Source: Marinigracilibium pacificum (GTDB taxonomy: Bacteria > Bacteroidota > Bacteroidia > Cytophagales > Cyclobacteriaceae). From it: a stretch of 64,000 nt of DNA. Where the stretch lies: assembly GCF_012926615.1 (NCBI RefSeq), contig NZ_JABBNU010000006.1, forward strand, positions 62,001 through 126,000. The letters run 5' to 3'. A model generated the notes under the pieces. That model was given only the letters and a program-made list of their open reading frames with translations. It was not told the DNA's origin and did no database searches. Below are positions 55,646 through 63,946 of this stretch, one piece after another. The stretch's first letter is position 1, and each line of letters starts with the position of its first letter. The translations under genes and the position numbers were made by a program.

Positions 55646-55782
55646 AAAGTTTAAATTAATATTAATCAAATCTAGTCAAGTGGATTCAATTATGCTTGAA
55701 TTCAATGTTTATTATAATTTAAAGACTTTAATTAATAGTTTCTCAATTTGAATTAATTCATTCAATCTATAAACCAACTAAT

Positions 55783-56199
55783 ATGAAAATTACTAGAAAA
55801 GCCTCAGCTAACTGGAAAGGTGCCGGTAAAACAGGTAAAGGAACACTTACTACAAACAGTGGTGTTTTGTCTGATACAAAATATAGCTTTTCAACCAGGT
55901 TTGAAGATGAACCAGGTACAAATCCGGAAGAGTTAATTGGGGCAGCCCATTCAGGTTGTTTTTCAATGAAACTAGCTTTTGTGTTACAAGAAAATGGCAC
56001 TGAAGCAGAAGATATTAGCACAGAATCTAAAGTAGAACTTGAAGATGGTGCGATTAAACACGTTTACTTGAAAACTAAAGTAAAAGCTCCAGGACTGGAT
56101 AAAGATAAGTTTACCGAATTAGTTAATGATGCAAAAGATAATTGCCCGATTTCTAAATTGTTGAATGCAGAAATACATCTTGAAGCTGAACTAGTTTAA
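55783..56199 (+). CDS. OsmC-family peroxiredoxin
   Basis: 138 residues, full family length. OsmC/Ohr proteins reduce organic hydroperoxides with two cysteines: the first is in AAHSGCFSMKLAFVL (about residue 65), the second in KDNCPISKLLNAEI (about residue 126). The opening KASANWKGAGKTGKGTLTT and GTNPEELIGAAHSG fit the OsmC rather than the Ohr branch. It stands alone and closes with a terminator shared with the convergent sensor gene. The 171 bases before it contain the AT-rich region that also precedes the His-rich gene. Confidence 0.93.
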   Translation: MKITRKASANWKGAGKTGKGTLTTNSGVLSDTKYSFSTRFEDEPGTNPEELIGAAHSGCFSMKLAFVLQENGTEAEDISTESKVELEDGAIKHVYLKTKVKAPGLDKDKFTELVNDAKDNCPISKLLNAEIHLEAELV

Positions 56200-56208
56200 G
56201 AAGAAAAT

Positions 56209-56241
56209 AAAAACTGCCAGTTGATACTGGCAGTTTTTTTA
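56209..56241. terminator. bidirectional intrinsic terminator
   Basis: Stem AAAACTGCCAG/CTGGCAGTTTT with a 6-base loop between the convergent osmC-like and sensor genes; it overlaps the sensor stop codon. Confidence 0.87.
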
Positions 56242-59200
56242 ATTTTTTAGTTCAATCAATTCTTTTTGTAATTGTTCTATTCTAGTTTCCAGTTCCTTAG
56301 ACCTTCGATCTCTGTCTTCATTTATTGCTTCAAGCTCTTCCAGATTTTGCTGTAGTTCTTCTTCCCTGTGTTTTAATTCTTCTTCTTTTAAACGGGATTC
56401 TTCAAGCAATACTTTTGTCTGCTCACTTAGTTTGAAAGTGTTAATTGTAGTGGTAAGTCTTTTTGCAAATTCTTCAGTAAAATCTATCTTGATCTTATCA
56501 ATCGGTTTAAACGATGCCAACTCAAGGACTCCAACTATTATCTCCTCATATTTGAGAGGAATTAATAGTAGATAGTTTGCATTTGATTGCCCTAAGCCAC
56601 TTTCTATCTTAATATAGCCATCAGGAAGGTTGTCAAAATATTTTATCTCACGATCCATAAAACAAGACCCTACCAGTCCTTGTCCTACTTCGAATGAAGA
56701 TTTTGAAGGGTAACCGAAATCTGCAATTTGGTTAAGTATTATTCCGTCAAAGTCGGTACTTTCTTCTGCCAGATATATTGCAGCAATTGAAACATCAAGG
56801 TGCTGAACCAGGTTTTTAAGAACATTTGATGACATTTCTTTCAAGTCATTTCTGCTGTTACTAAGTACTTCACCCATTCTTACAAGGCCCTGGTCTTTCC
56901 AGATTCTGTCTTTTTCTTTTTCCCGTTGTTCTTTTATTGCTCTTTTTTGTTCTTCGACCTCATCTTGCGCTTCTTTGATTTTACGTTCCAAAGTAAGCTT
57001 GTCCTTTTTAAGGCTTTTTTCTCGATGCTTTATGAAAAATACTATTGCCGAGGTGAGTGAAATAAAAATGATAGCATAAAACCACCATGTTTTCCAAAAT
57101 GGAGGATCAATAGTTATCGTTATTGATTTGCCTTCTTCATTCCAGATGTTATCATTGTTGGAAGCTTTCACTCTGAAGGTATATGTGCCAGGGTCAAGGT
57201 TGGTATAGGTCGCTGTTTTTTTGTTGCCTACGTAATTCCAGTCTTCATCAAAACCTTCCAGATAATATGCATACTGGTTTTTCTCAGGATGATTGTAGTT
57301 TAATGAGGCAAACGAAAATGAGAATACATTATGTGTGTATTCAAGGTTTATTTCATCCAGGAATGTTATGCTCTTTTCAATTACTGAATCTTTGCCAATT
57401 CCAGCAGGCTTGTTGAAAATGTTAAATTCACTTATTACAACCGGTGGTATTGTGGTGTTATTTCGTATTTGAGAAGGTTCAAAAATATTTAAACCATTAA
57501 CCCCACCAAAAAGCAGAAGACCTTCACGACTTTTAAAAGATGCTCCCCAATAAAATTCATTTGACTGCAAACCTTCACCAGCATCATAGTTTCTGAATGA
57601 CTTAGTGGTTTTATTAAATTTTGATAAACCATTGTTTGTTGACAGCCAAAGGTTGTTATCCACATCTTCAAGTAAGCCGAAGATTACATTATTAGGAAGG
57701 CCATCTAATTCAGAATATTTTTTGAATTTTCCTGATTCAAGGTTCATTTGTGTGAGTCCTCCTCCAAAGGTTCCAATCCATAGATTGTCGTCCTTGTCTA
57801 GGTATAAACTAATAACGTGGTCACCAGAAAGTCCGTCAGCAGTAGTGTAACTCTGGATCTTTGCTCTGTCAGGGCTTAATCTATGCAACCCATCCCAGGT
57901 ACCTATATACAGGTTTCCCTTATTGTCTTCAATAAATGCTTTTCCTTGAATGGTAGAGCCAGAAAGTTGTTTGTGAGGCGAAATTGTCCAGGTACTATCA
58001 CTATAGTTATATGAAGCTAGTCCCTTTTCTGTTCCAACCCATAGAGTACCTCTGGAGTCTTTGTAAATTATCTGTATTCTGTTATCAGGAATAGACTTAG
58101 GGTTTGACGGGTCAGCTTTTAAAAAGGTTATTGATTGATCATTAGGGTTAAAGATATTAATCCCACCACCCCAGGTGCCAATCCAGTAATTTTCAGAATT
58201 ATCCTGATATATATTCGAAATTTCCTGACTAGAAAGATTCTCATTATGTTCAAATCTTTCCAAAGTGTTAAGTTGATAATTTATCAGGTTTATTCCCCCT
58301 CCCTGAGTTCCTACCCAAAATTTACCATCCTTACCTTGAAAAATACTTCTTATTGTATTGTGAGAAAGTGAATTAGGATCATTTGGATCATAGCGATAAG
58401 TAGTAAACGCTTTGCTTTCAAGAACTTTGTTTACTTTAGCACCTTCATTTCCAATCCAGATGCCATTATTACTATCCTGAAATATTATTCTTGGCTGGTT
58501 ATTACTCAAACTTGACGGGTCTGAAGGATCATTTTTGATATGAGTATAGTTGCCATTTGATAAGTCAATTATATCCAGCCCTCCATTTGATGCTATCCAC
58601 GCTTTATTGTTATCATCAATATGAATATCGTAAACGCTATTGTCAGAAATGCTTTTTTCGTTTTCTGATTCATGTGTTAAATACCTAAATGTATTGGTGT
58701 TTTTATTTAGAATATTAATACCTGCATTATCTGTTCCTACCCAGATTTCGTTTCCTCTGCTACTTATTGTTCTAATGTTGGTAGAATTCATTCCTCCTTC
58801 CTGAGGTTTATAAGTTGTTATTTCTTGAGTCTTAGGTGAATACTTATAGAGACCATCAGAAGTGAACCAAATATCGCCATCATTATCTTCATGGATAGCT
58901 AAAACAGGAAATTGAGTATCAGGATTAATTCTGGTGAATTTACCTGTTTCGGGGTTGAATTTGTTTATGCCATTAGCCCACGTTCCTACCCAAACAGTAT
59001 TGTCTGATGCTACAATAACAGACCAAACAGCATTACCGCTGATAGATGTATTGTCGTTTTTATTGTTTTTATAAACTTCAAACCTCTCCTCTTTAGCTAT
59101 ATATTTATTTAGTCCCCCACCTTGTGTAGCTATCCAAATGTTACCAGTAGAGTCGCTGGCTAATGCCCGAATGTTATTGTCCGATAAAGAATTACCTAGT

Positions 59201-59424
59201 CCGGGTATATTTTTAAATACTCTGACTGAATAACCGTCGTATCTAAGCAGACCGTCTTGTGAGGCAAACCAGATAAATCCCAGGGCATCTTGTGATATAT
59301 CAGTAACAGATCTGTATTGTAATTCCTGGACATTATCTAAGTGATCAAACTTAATATCCTTTTGCTGAGCGGATATACCAATAGGAATTAGAATAAGCGC
59401 GAGTATTCTAGTTAAAAAAATCAT
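56239..59424 (-). CDS. two-component-type propeller sensor with Y_Y_Y, membrane helix, GAF and coiled coil, without kinase domain
   Basis: 1061 residues. A short signal peptide is followed by about fourteen Reg_prop-like blades (about 25-690) with repeated units such as IWIGTWDGLHRL and NVWLG-like variants, then a Y_Y_Y domain (about 700-770, FRVKASNNDNIWNEEG), a membrane helix (about 775-797), a coiled coil, a GAF domain (about 848-1000) and a final coiled coil. Hybrid sensors of this kind usually end in HisKA/HATPase or a helix-turn-helix; here the N, G1 and G2 boxes are absent and the frame stops normally at a terminator. It may pass its signal to a partner protein. Confidence 0.87.
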   Translation of the reverse strand: MIFLTRILALILIPIGISAQQKDIKFDHLDNVQELQYRSVTDISQDALGFIWFASQDGLLRYDGYSVRVFKNIPGLGNSLSDNNIRALASDSTGNIWIATQGGGLNKYIAKEERFEVYKNNKNDNTSISGNAVWSVIVASDNTVWVGTWANGINKFNPETGKFTRINPDTQFPVLAIHEDNDGDIWFTSDGLYKYSPKTQEITTYKPQEGGMNSTNIRTISSRGNEIWVGTDNAGINILNKNTNTFRYLTHESENEKSISDNSVYDIHIDDNNKAWIASNGGLDIIDLSNGNYTHIKNDPSDPSSLSNNQPRIIFQDSNNGIWIGNEGAKVNKVLESKAFTTYRYDPNDPNSLSHNTIRSIFQGKDGKFWVGTQGGGINLINYQLNTLERFEHNENLSSQEISNIYQDNSENYWIGTWGGGINIFNPNDQSITFLKADPSNPKSIPDNRIQIIYKDSRGTLWVGTEKGLASYNYSDSTWTISPHKQLSGSTIQGKAFIEDNKGNLYIGTWDGLHRLSPDRAKIQSYTTADGLSGDHVISLYLDKDDNLWIGTFGGGLTQMNLESGKFKKYSELDGLPNNVIFGLLEDVDNNLWLSTNNGLSKFNKTTKSFRNYDAGEGLQSNEFYWGASFKSREGLLLFGGVNGLNIFEPSQIRNNTTIPPVVISEFNIFNKPAGIGKDSVIEKSITFLDEINLEYTHNVFSFSFASLNYNHPEKNQYAYYLEGFDEDWNYVGNKKTATYTNLDPGTYTFRVKASNNDNIWNEEGKSITITIDPPFWKTWWFYAIIFISLTSAIVFFIKHREKSLKKDKLTLERKIKEAQDEVEEQKRAIKEQREKEKDRIWKDQGLVRMGEVLSNSRNDLKEMSSNVLKNLVQHLDVSIAAIYLAEESTDFDGIILNQIADFGYPSKSSFEVGQGLVGSCFMDREIKYFDNLPDGYIKIESGLGQSNANYLLLIPLKYEEIIVGVLELASFKPIDKIKIDFTEEFAKRLTTTINTFKLSEQTKVLLEESRLKEEELKHREEELQQNLEELEAINEDRDRRSKELETRIEQLQKELIELKN

Positions 59425-59747
59425 GTTTATTTGGGTTTTAATATTTAGAATCCACTATTCTTTGGGAAAAATAGAGAACGTTTAAATATTTACAGTTTCA
59501 TGTAATTTCTAAAATACATAAAAAGTTGATTTAATGAAGAGTGATGCAAGGAATTGTACTATATAAGACATTTATAGTATAAAGACAGGATTACGCAGAT
59601 AGTGATAGGATTGCGTATTTGTATTAATTATATTTTTAATTGAATTATATTAATCTATTTAGCTTTAGTGTAGGGTAAGTGATGTTTTTCGATTTCAATC
59701 GTTTGAAATCGACTCAGTGATTGTAAATGTATGTTTAAAAGGTTTTT
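59425..59747. other. noncoding, AT-rich region with two inverted repeats
   Basis: No credible gene. It holds a perfect 10-base stem-loop, TCGATTTCAA/TTGAAATCGA with loop TCGT (59689-59712), and TACGCA/TGCGTA 14 bases apart (59592-59617). Neither is followed by a T run that would make a terminator. It must contain the promoter of the sensor gene at 59424. Confidence 0.5.
59689..59712. repeat. perfect 10-base inverted repeat with 4-base loop
   Basis: TCGATTTCAA-TCGT-TTGAAATCGA, 36 bases downstream of the small gene at 59748-59903 and about 265 bases upstream of the sensor gene. Role unknown; a binding site or RNA stem-loop is possible. Confidence 0.5.
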
Positions 59748-59903
59748 TTAGGAATTATTGTTTGCCTTATGTATCCATTCTTTTAGTTTTTGAGAATCAT
59801 CATTATTGAGGTTTTTTAAAGCCTTTTTATACTCTTTTTTAAAAACTTGAGGGTAGCAAATTACTTTTGAAAGTATCAGCTTTGAATAAGATAAAGGTGA
59901 CAT
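59748..59903 (-). CDS. small hypothetical protein, 51 residues
   Basis: An ATG at 59903-59901 opens 51 codons ending in TAA. The product begins MSPLSYSKLILSKVICYPQV, continues with FKKEYKKALKNLNNDDSQK and ends LKEWIHKANNNS. It is basic and would form two or three short helices. The shape (SKLIL.KV...P.-F.KE..KAL..L...-...L..W) reminds me of short uncharacterised proteins in Cytophagales, which makes a chance frame less likely, but I cannot search to confirm. It sits alone in a roughly 600-base gap on the same strand as the genes on both sides. Confidence 0.55.
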   Translation of the reverse strand: MSPLSYSKLILSKVICYPQVFKKEYKKALKNLNNDDSQKLKEWIHKANNNS

Positions 59904-59982
59904 ATACTTTGAATTTTGATATGCCCGAAATTAGAAATGATAAGGTAGAAATTCAGTGACTTTTGTAACCCTGATATATGAT

Positions 59983-60005
59983 AAAGCCCGGTTCAACCGG
60001 GCTTT
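59983..60005 (-). terminator. intrinsic terminator after the ABC transporter operon
   Basis: Stem AAAGCCCGG/CCGGGCTTT with loop TTCAA, 20 bases downstream of the ATPase gene on the minus strand. T run is short on that strand. Confidence 0.7.
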
Positions 60006-60024
60006 TATATAAGTTTTATTTTCT

Positions 60025-60732
60025 TTATCCGATGGAGAAATATTCTTCCAGTTCCTGAAGAGTATTGCTCGACGTTTTAATGTCTTTATTTAACTCTCCA
60101 TCATGAAGAAGAACAATTCTTGAGCAAAGATCAGTAACATGTCTTAAATCATGGGAACTAACCAGAATAGCAGCATTTGTTCTTTCGTTATATTCTTTTA
60201 AAAGATTTTTGAGCTTGATCTGTGAAGATGGGTCAAGGTGTGCAAAAGGTTCGTCTAAAATGACTACCTCAGGCTCCCAAAATATAGCTCCTGCTATCCC
60301 TATTCTTACTTTATTTCCAGTAGAAAGATCTCTGATATATTTTTTAGTATTGATTAGTTCATCACCAATGAAACTCATTAATGGCTCTAATTTAATACTA
60401 ATGTCTGCATCTTTAATATTATGTGAAGAAGCAACGAACTTAATGTATTCCATTGGAGTCAGGAAATCAATTAAAAAGCTTTCATCAAGATAGCTTCCTG
60501 TGATGTGTTTCCATTCCGAAGATTTGTTTACAGGTTGATTTAAAATAGAAACATTTCCTGAATTAGGCCTTATTAAGTCCAGAATACAACTAAAAAGGGT
60601 TGTTTTTCCAGCTCCATTGTTTCCTGCAAGACCAAATAATTCTCCTTTATTAATGTTTAAGGATTCAATATTAAGTGCAGTATGATCTCCGTATTTCTTC
60701 GTTAGTTTATTTACAGTTAATATATTTTCCAT
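60025..60732 (-). CDS. ABC transporter ATP-binding protein
   Basis: 235 residues, a single nucleotide-binding domain. Walker A is GNNGAGKTT, the signature is LSTGNKVRIG, Walker B is VVILDEPFAHLDP, and the switch His is in SSHDLRHV. The domain is most like the CcmA/NatA exporter ATPases. It begins 3 bases after the DUF5687 permease gene, which should be its membrane partner. Two copies of each would make a transporter whose substrate is unknown. Confidence 0.93.
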   Translation of the reverse strand: MENILTVNKLTKKYGDHTALNIESLNINKGELFGLAGNNGAGKTTLFSCILDLIRPNSGNVSILNQPVNKSSEWKHITGSYLDESFLIDFLTPMEYIKFVASSHNIKDADISIKLEPLMSFIGDELINTKKYIRDLSTGNKVRIGIAGAIFWEPEVVILDEPFAHLDPSSQIKLKNLLKEYNERTNAAILVSSHDLRHVTDLCSRIVLLHDGELNKDIKTSSNTLQELEEYFSIG

Positions 60733-60735
60733 TTG

Positions 60736-62202
60736 TTAGTTTTCTTTAAATCCGATAGTCATATTATATTTTACTTTCTCAAGCCTTTTTCCAATAGCCT
60801 GGTAGAATACCTTTCTTAAACTGATTCCTATTAAACCTAAAAATCCAAGTGTTAACCAGCCTACTAAAGGAGAGGATAGTAGAGAGATAATCCAATAAAG
60901 TATGCTTGGTCCCACTAAAGCAGGTATTAATGCTAAATAGTGATGTCCGCTTTGTCCCTGAAAATTAAAACTGGCGCTTTTGCCCAAGTCAATTTTCTTT
61001 TTATTAAAACTTGAAAGATAAAGGAATAAAGGGACTAAAACTCCCATAGCAAATATGTATGCACAGAGGTGTTGATAGGCATATTTTGGATCCAGAAAAG
61101 CATAACCCATGCTTAACAATGTCAGGAAGCCGCAATAGACAGCTATTAATCGGAACTTAGCCTCCATATATTCACTAAATGAAATAGGGTTTGTTAAAAT
61201 GTGATCAAAATAACTACTTTCCAGAGACCATGTGAATTGTAAATGCTGCATTGCAAACAACGAAGTGATAAATATTGCTACAAACACTAGCATCCATTGT
61301 TGATTTTGGTATGCATCATTTGCGTAAAAGATTAACCCATAAAACAAGAAAAAGAAAGACATTAAAAAGGTTTGTTTCGTTCTCTTATTTCTTAAAATCA
61401 ATCTTGTTTCCAGTTCCATTAACTGGCCAATTTTACCATATTTTTTACCGAATGATAAATTGCTTGTGATTTTATCCTCGGTTTTTCTTTTAACTGATAA
61501 TTCATCAAGGTAAGCATGATTAACCATCCATTTATAGGAAAGCAAATATGTGATTACAGGGTATATTCCGGCGGCCAGAAATTGCCATGGATTTTCAATT
61601 CCATTAGTGAAAAATTCTGCAATAGTTGGAGTGATTGGTAATATTTTAGCTGAATCCAAATAAATTACGGAAGCTGTGATAAGCAGTAGTATTAATCCGA
61701 TAAGAGGATTAGATCCACCTTTCTTTTTCAAATAAAGAGCCAGAAAATGGTTTCCTGTACTTAACAAAAGAAGAAACACCCATATAATCCATTTATTAGC
61801 AAAATCATATTGATATATAAATGGAATAAACACCATTAAAGGAAAGACGTAGAACAAATCAAATACTGAAGATATAAGTACTGAATTGACCAACTGGCCT
61901 CTTTTGAATGGGTGGAGGATGTACCTTTGAAATTTAACTGCGGGGATATCCATTAAGAAATACCTAACCATGATTTCACTGAAATATGCATAAATAATTA
62001 CAGTGAAATAGCTCGAAAGAACTGGAGTTTCGGGGTAAACACTTCTAAGGATGTCAATTAAATTAAATCCCAGAAAGATAAAGATTGTAGCGAAATACAA
62101 GAACAAAAATACCATTACAAAGGCTATCGCAACATTTTTTGAAAAGACCTTTGCCCGGACTGATTCTTGAATTCGGTGTTTGATCAGGTTTAGTAATAAC
62201 AT
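60736..62202 (-). CDS. DUF5687 ABC transporter permease
   Basis: 488 residues with about ten to twelve membrane helices and short loops, beginning MLLLNLIKHRIQESVRAKVF. The first hydrophobic segment is about residues 28-50 and a conserved cytosolic stretch near the middle reads LMELETRLILRNKRTKQTFL. I place it in DUF5687, a permease family found mainly in Bacteroidota. The ATPase gene follows after 3 bases, so the two make an exporter-type pair. Confidence 0.85.
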   Translation of the reverse strand: MLLLNLIKHRIQESVRAKVFSKNVAIAFVMVFLFLYFATIFIFLGFNLIDILRSVYPETPVLSSYFTVIIYAYFSEIMVRYFLMDIPAVKFQRYILHPFKRGQLVNSVLISSVFDLFYVFPLMVFIPFIYQYDFANKWIIWVFLLLLSTGNHFLALYLKKKGGSNPLIGLILLLITASVIYLDSAKILPITPTIAEFFTNGIENPWQFLAAGIYPVITYLLSYKWMVNHAYLDELSVKRKTEDKITSNLSFGKKYGKIGQLMELETRLILRNKRTKQTFLMSFFFLFYGLIFYANDAYQNQQWMLVFVAIFITSLFAMQHLQFTWSLESSYFDHILTNPISFSEYMEAKFRLIAVYCGFLTLLSMGYAFLDPKYAYQHLCAYIFAMGVLVPLFLYLSSFNKKKIDLGKSASFNFQGQSGHHYLALIPALVGPSILYWIISLLSSPLVGWLTLGFLGLIGISLRKVFYQAIGKRLEKVKYNMTIGFKEN

Positions 62203-62344
62203 ATTTTGGTCGATTGTATAATACTTATAAAAATGATAAATATTTCTAGTAATGTAAAAGTGGTTTTATGTGAGTGGTTAAAAATCACTATGAATTGAAA
62301 ATTAAATAATGATTCGTATTTTAACAATGAGTAAATTTTGATTG

Positions 62345-63079
62345 ATGCCATTTACAGTTTCACATATTTCCGCGGTAATATTATTTACAAACAGACGATG
62401 GTTAAGTCTTAGCGGGCTAATAGTTGGAAGTATGATTCCTGATTTTGAATATTTCCTGAGAATGGCTCTATATAGTAAGTATAGTCATACACTGGAGGGA
62501 GTTTTTTTATTTGACTTACCTGTAGGTCTGGCGTTTTGCTTTATCTACCATTTAGTCTGTAAGAAGTTTATTATTGATAATTCACCTGAAATTATTAGAT
62601 CAAGAATGATTCAATACAGGGATTTTGATTGGATTAATTATTTCAAGCAAAGATATTTCATAGTGATAATCTCAATTGTAATAGGGTCTTTAACTCACGT
62701 AATTTGGGATTCATTTACACATGGTAGTGGTTATTTTGTACAGGAATATCAATTTTTAAGAACGAGAATTCCTGTATTTAACACCTCTTTTCCTGTTTTT
62801 TATATATATCAACACCTTAGTACGATTATAGGGTTAGCATTTTTTGTGAAGTGGTTTATTTCGCTTGAAGTGAATAACGTAGAAAGAAAGTCTGGTAAAA
62901 ATGGATTGAAAGTGTTTTTTGTCATGCTTATATTATTCTTTGCAACAAGAATGAGTTTTATGGCTATTCAACATGAAATCAAAATTGGACATGTAATTGT
63001 GATCTTCATTGCTTCCGGGATGTATTCATGCATTGTATCCGGGATATTCTATTCTTTTTCTAAGAGATATAAAATTTAG
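62345..63079 (+). CDS. DUF4184 membrane protein
   Basis: 244 residues from the ATG at 62345; the TTG just before it is an unlikely start. The protein begins MPFTVSHISAVILF and carries GSMIPDFEYFLRM, then GSLTHVIWDSFTHG, a pattern of acidic and His residues in membrane loops like that of metal-dependent membrane hydrolases (YdjM/LexA-regulated type). Five to six membrane helices are visible. The activity is not known. It diverges from the ABC transporter operon and is followed after 55 bases by a small membrane protein gene. Confidence 0.82.
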   Translation: MPFTVSHISAVILFTNRRWLSLSGLIVGSMIPDFEYFLRMALYSKYSHTLEGVFLFDLPVGLAFCFIYHLVCKKFIIDNSPEIIRSRMIQYRDFDWINYFKQRYFIVIISIVIGSLTHVIWDSFTHGSGYFVQEYQFLRTRIPVFNTSFPVFYIYQHLSTIIGLAFFVKWFISLEVNNVERKSGKNGLKVFFVMLILFFATRMSFMAIQHEIKIGHVIVIFIASGMYSCIVSGIFYSFSKRYKI

Positions 63080-63134
63080 ATACTTATAATATTTGGGTGA
63101 ATATTTTTAACTTATAATTAAAAAAAGAAAAGTT

Positions 63135-63302
63135 ATGTCAAAGTTATTATATGTTGTTGGATTGGTATGTATGGTGTGGGTGATATATGATGTCTGGTCG
63201 AAAGACAAGTATGATAATGTTGGAAAAATAGCCTGGACAATCGCTGCAATATTTTTTAATATATTAACAGCGATTGTCTATGCTTTATTTGGTAGGCGTT
63301 AA
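63135..63302 (+). CDS. small PLDc_N-like membrane protein, 55 residues
   Basis: ATG at 63135 preceded by AAAAAAGAAAAGTT. Two hydrophobic helices flank a polar loop: LLYVVGLVCMVWVIYDVW, then SKDKYDNVGKIAWTIAAIFF, and a basic end (LFGRR). The layout and the K-x-W..-..F motif resemble the N-terminal domain of phospholipase D-nuclease type proteins (PLDc_N), which also occurs as a free short protein. The function is unknown. It abuts the convergent TM2 gene with no gap. Confidence 0.7.
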   Translation: MSKLLYVVGLVCMVWVIYDVWSKDKYDNVGKIAWTIAAIFFNILTAIVYALFGRR

Positions 63303-63665
63303 TTACTGATTCATCAGGCTTTGAGTAATTGCCACTGACTCAACTGCCATCTTTTGGTTATACTCCAGTGATATTCTTTTATAATTTACCAGGTCAACAA
63401 TAGTTCCGATAAAACATAGTCCTGCTGTGAATAAATATAGTATACCGAGGCCTATTTCACCGGTGATAATTCTTTGAATTCCAGCTACTCCAAAAAATCC
63501 TAGAATAGTTAAAACTAAAATGATTTCACTAGACTTTCTTTTACCTGAATATATTCTGGAAAAGGTTCTGAATGATTCATTTGACATTTCTTTAGTCAAC
63601 TCATTAACCATTAAAATTTCTTCTCCCTCTACGCCGGGTATTTCTTGTATGATTCTTTGATGCAT
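63303..63665 (-). CDS. TM2-domain protein
   Basis: 120 residues: an acidic cytosolic N-terminus (about 1-45) with PGVEGEEILMVNELTKEMS, then two membrane helices of the TM2 type (GFFGVAGIQRIITGEIGLGI and LYLFTAGLCFIGTIVDLVNY), then a short tail. TM2 proteins have no known enzymatic activity. It overlaps the upstream DUF2752 gene by 37 bases in another frame, a tight pairing I recognise in other Bacteroidota, so I keep the first Met as start. Confidence 0.82.
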   Translation of the reverse strand: MHQRIIQEIPGVEGEEILMVNELTKEMSNESFRTFSRIYSGKRKSSEIILVLTILGFFGVAGIQRIITGEIGLGILYLFTAGLCFIGTIVDLVNYKRISLEYNQKMAVESVAITQSLMNQ

Positions 63666-63946
63666 ATTATTAGTGGATTTGATAAATTAAAAATTCTGTT
63701 TAATAGTATTAGCACTGCAGGTATTGCTAGTAAATGTGTACTAAATGATTTACCAATTTCGCCGTGCATTAGGTAGTGGATGGATTCTCCAAGACCACAG
63801 CCTGGGCAAAAACTAAAATCCAGCAGAGCCAATGGGCATAAAGTAAAATGAGTATTCTCAGGAGTAATAAAATACAAGAATGTCAGGGCACCTACCCAGA
63901 AAAACAGTTCATTATATTTTATTAACAGGCTGAAAACATTTTTCAT
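63629..63946 (-). CDS. DUF2752 membrane protein
   Basis: 105 residues with three hydrophobic segments. The signature CPGCGLGESIHYLMHGE (about residues 47-63), with two Cys near a membrane boundary, defines the DUF2752 family. A preceding Cys lies at LCPLALLDF. The function is unknown. Its end overlaps the start of the TM2 gene, so both are read from one transcript that begins in the last bases of the window or beyond. Confidence 0.85.
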   Translation of the reverse strand: MKNVFSLLIKYNELFFWVGALTFLYFITPENTHFTLCPLALLDFSFCPGCGLGESIHYLMHGEIGKSFSTHLLAIPAVLILLNRIFNLSNPLIICIKESYKKYPA

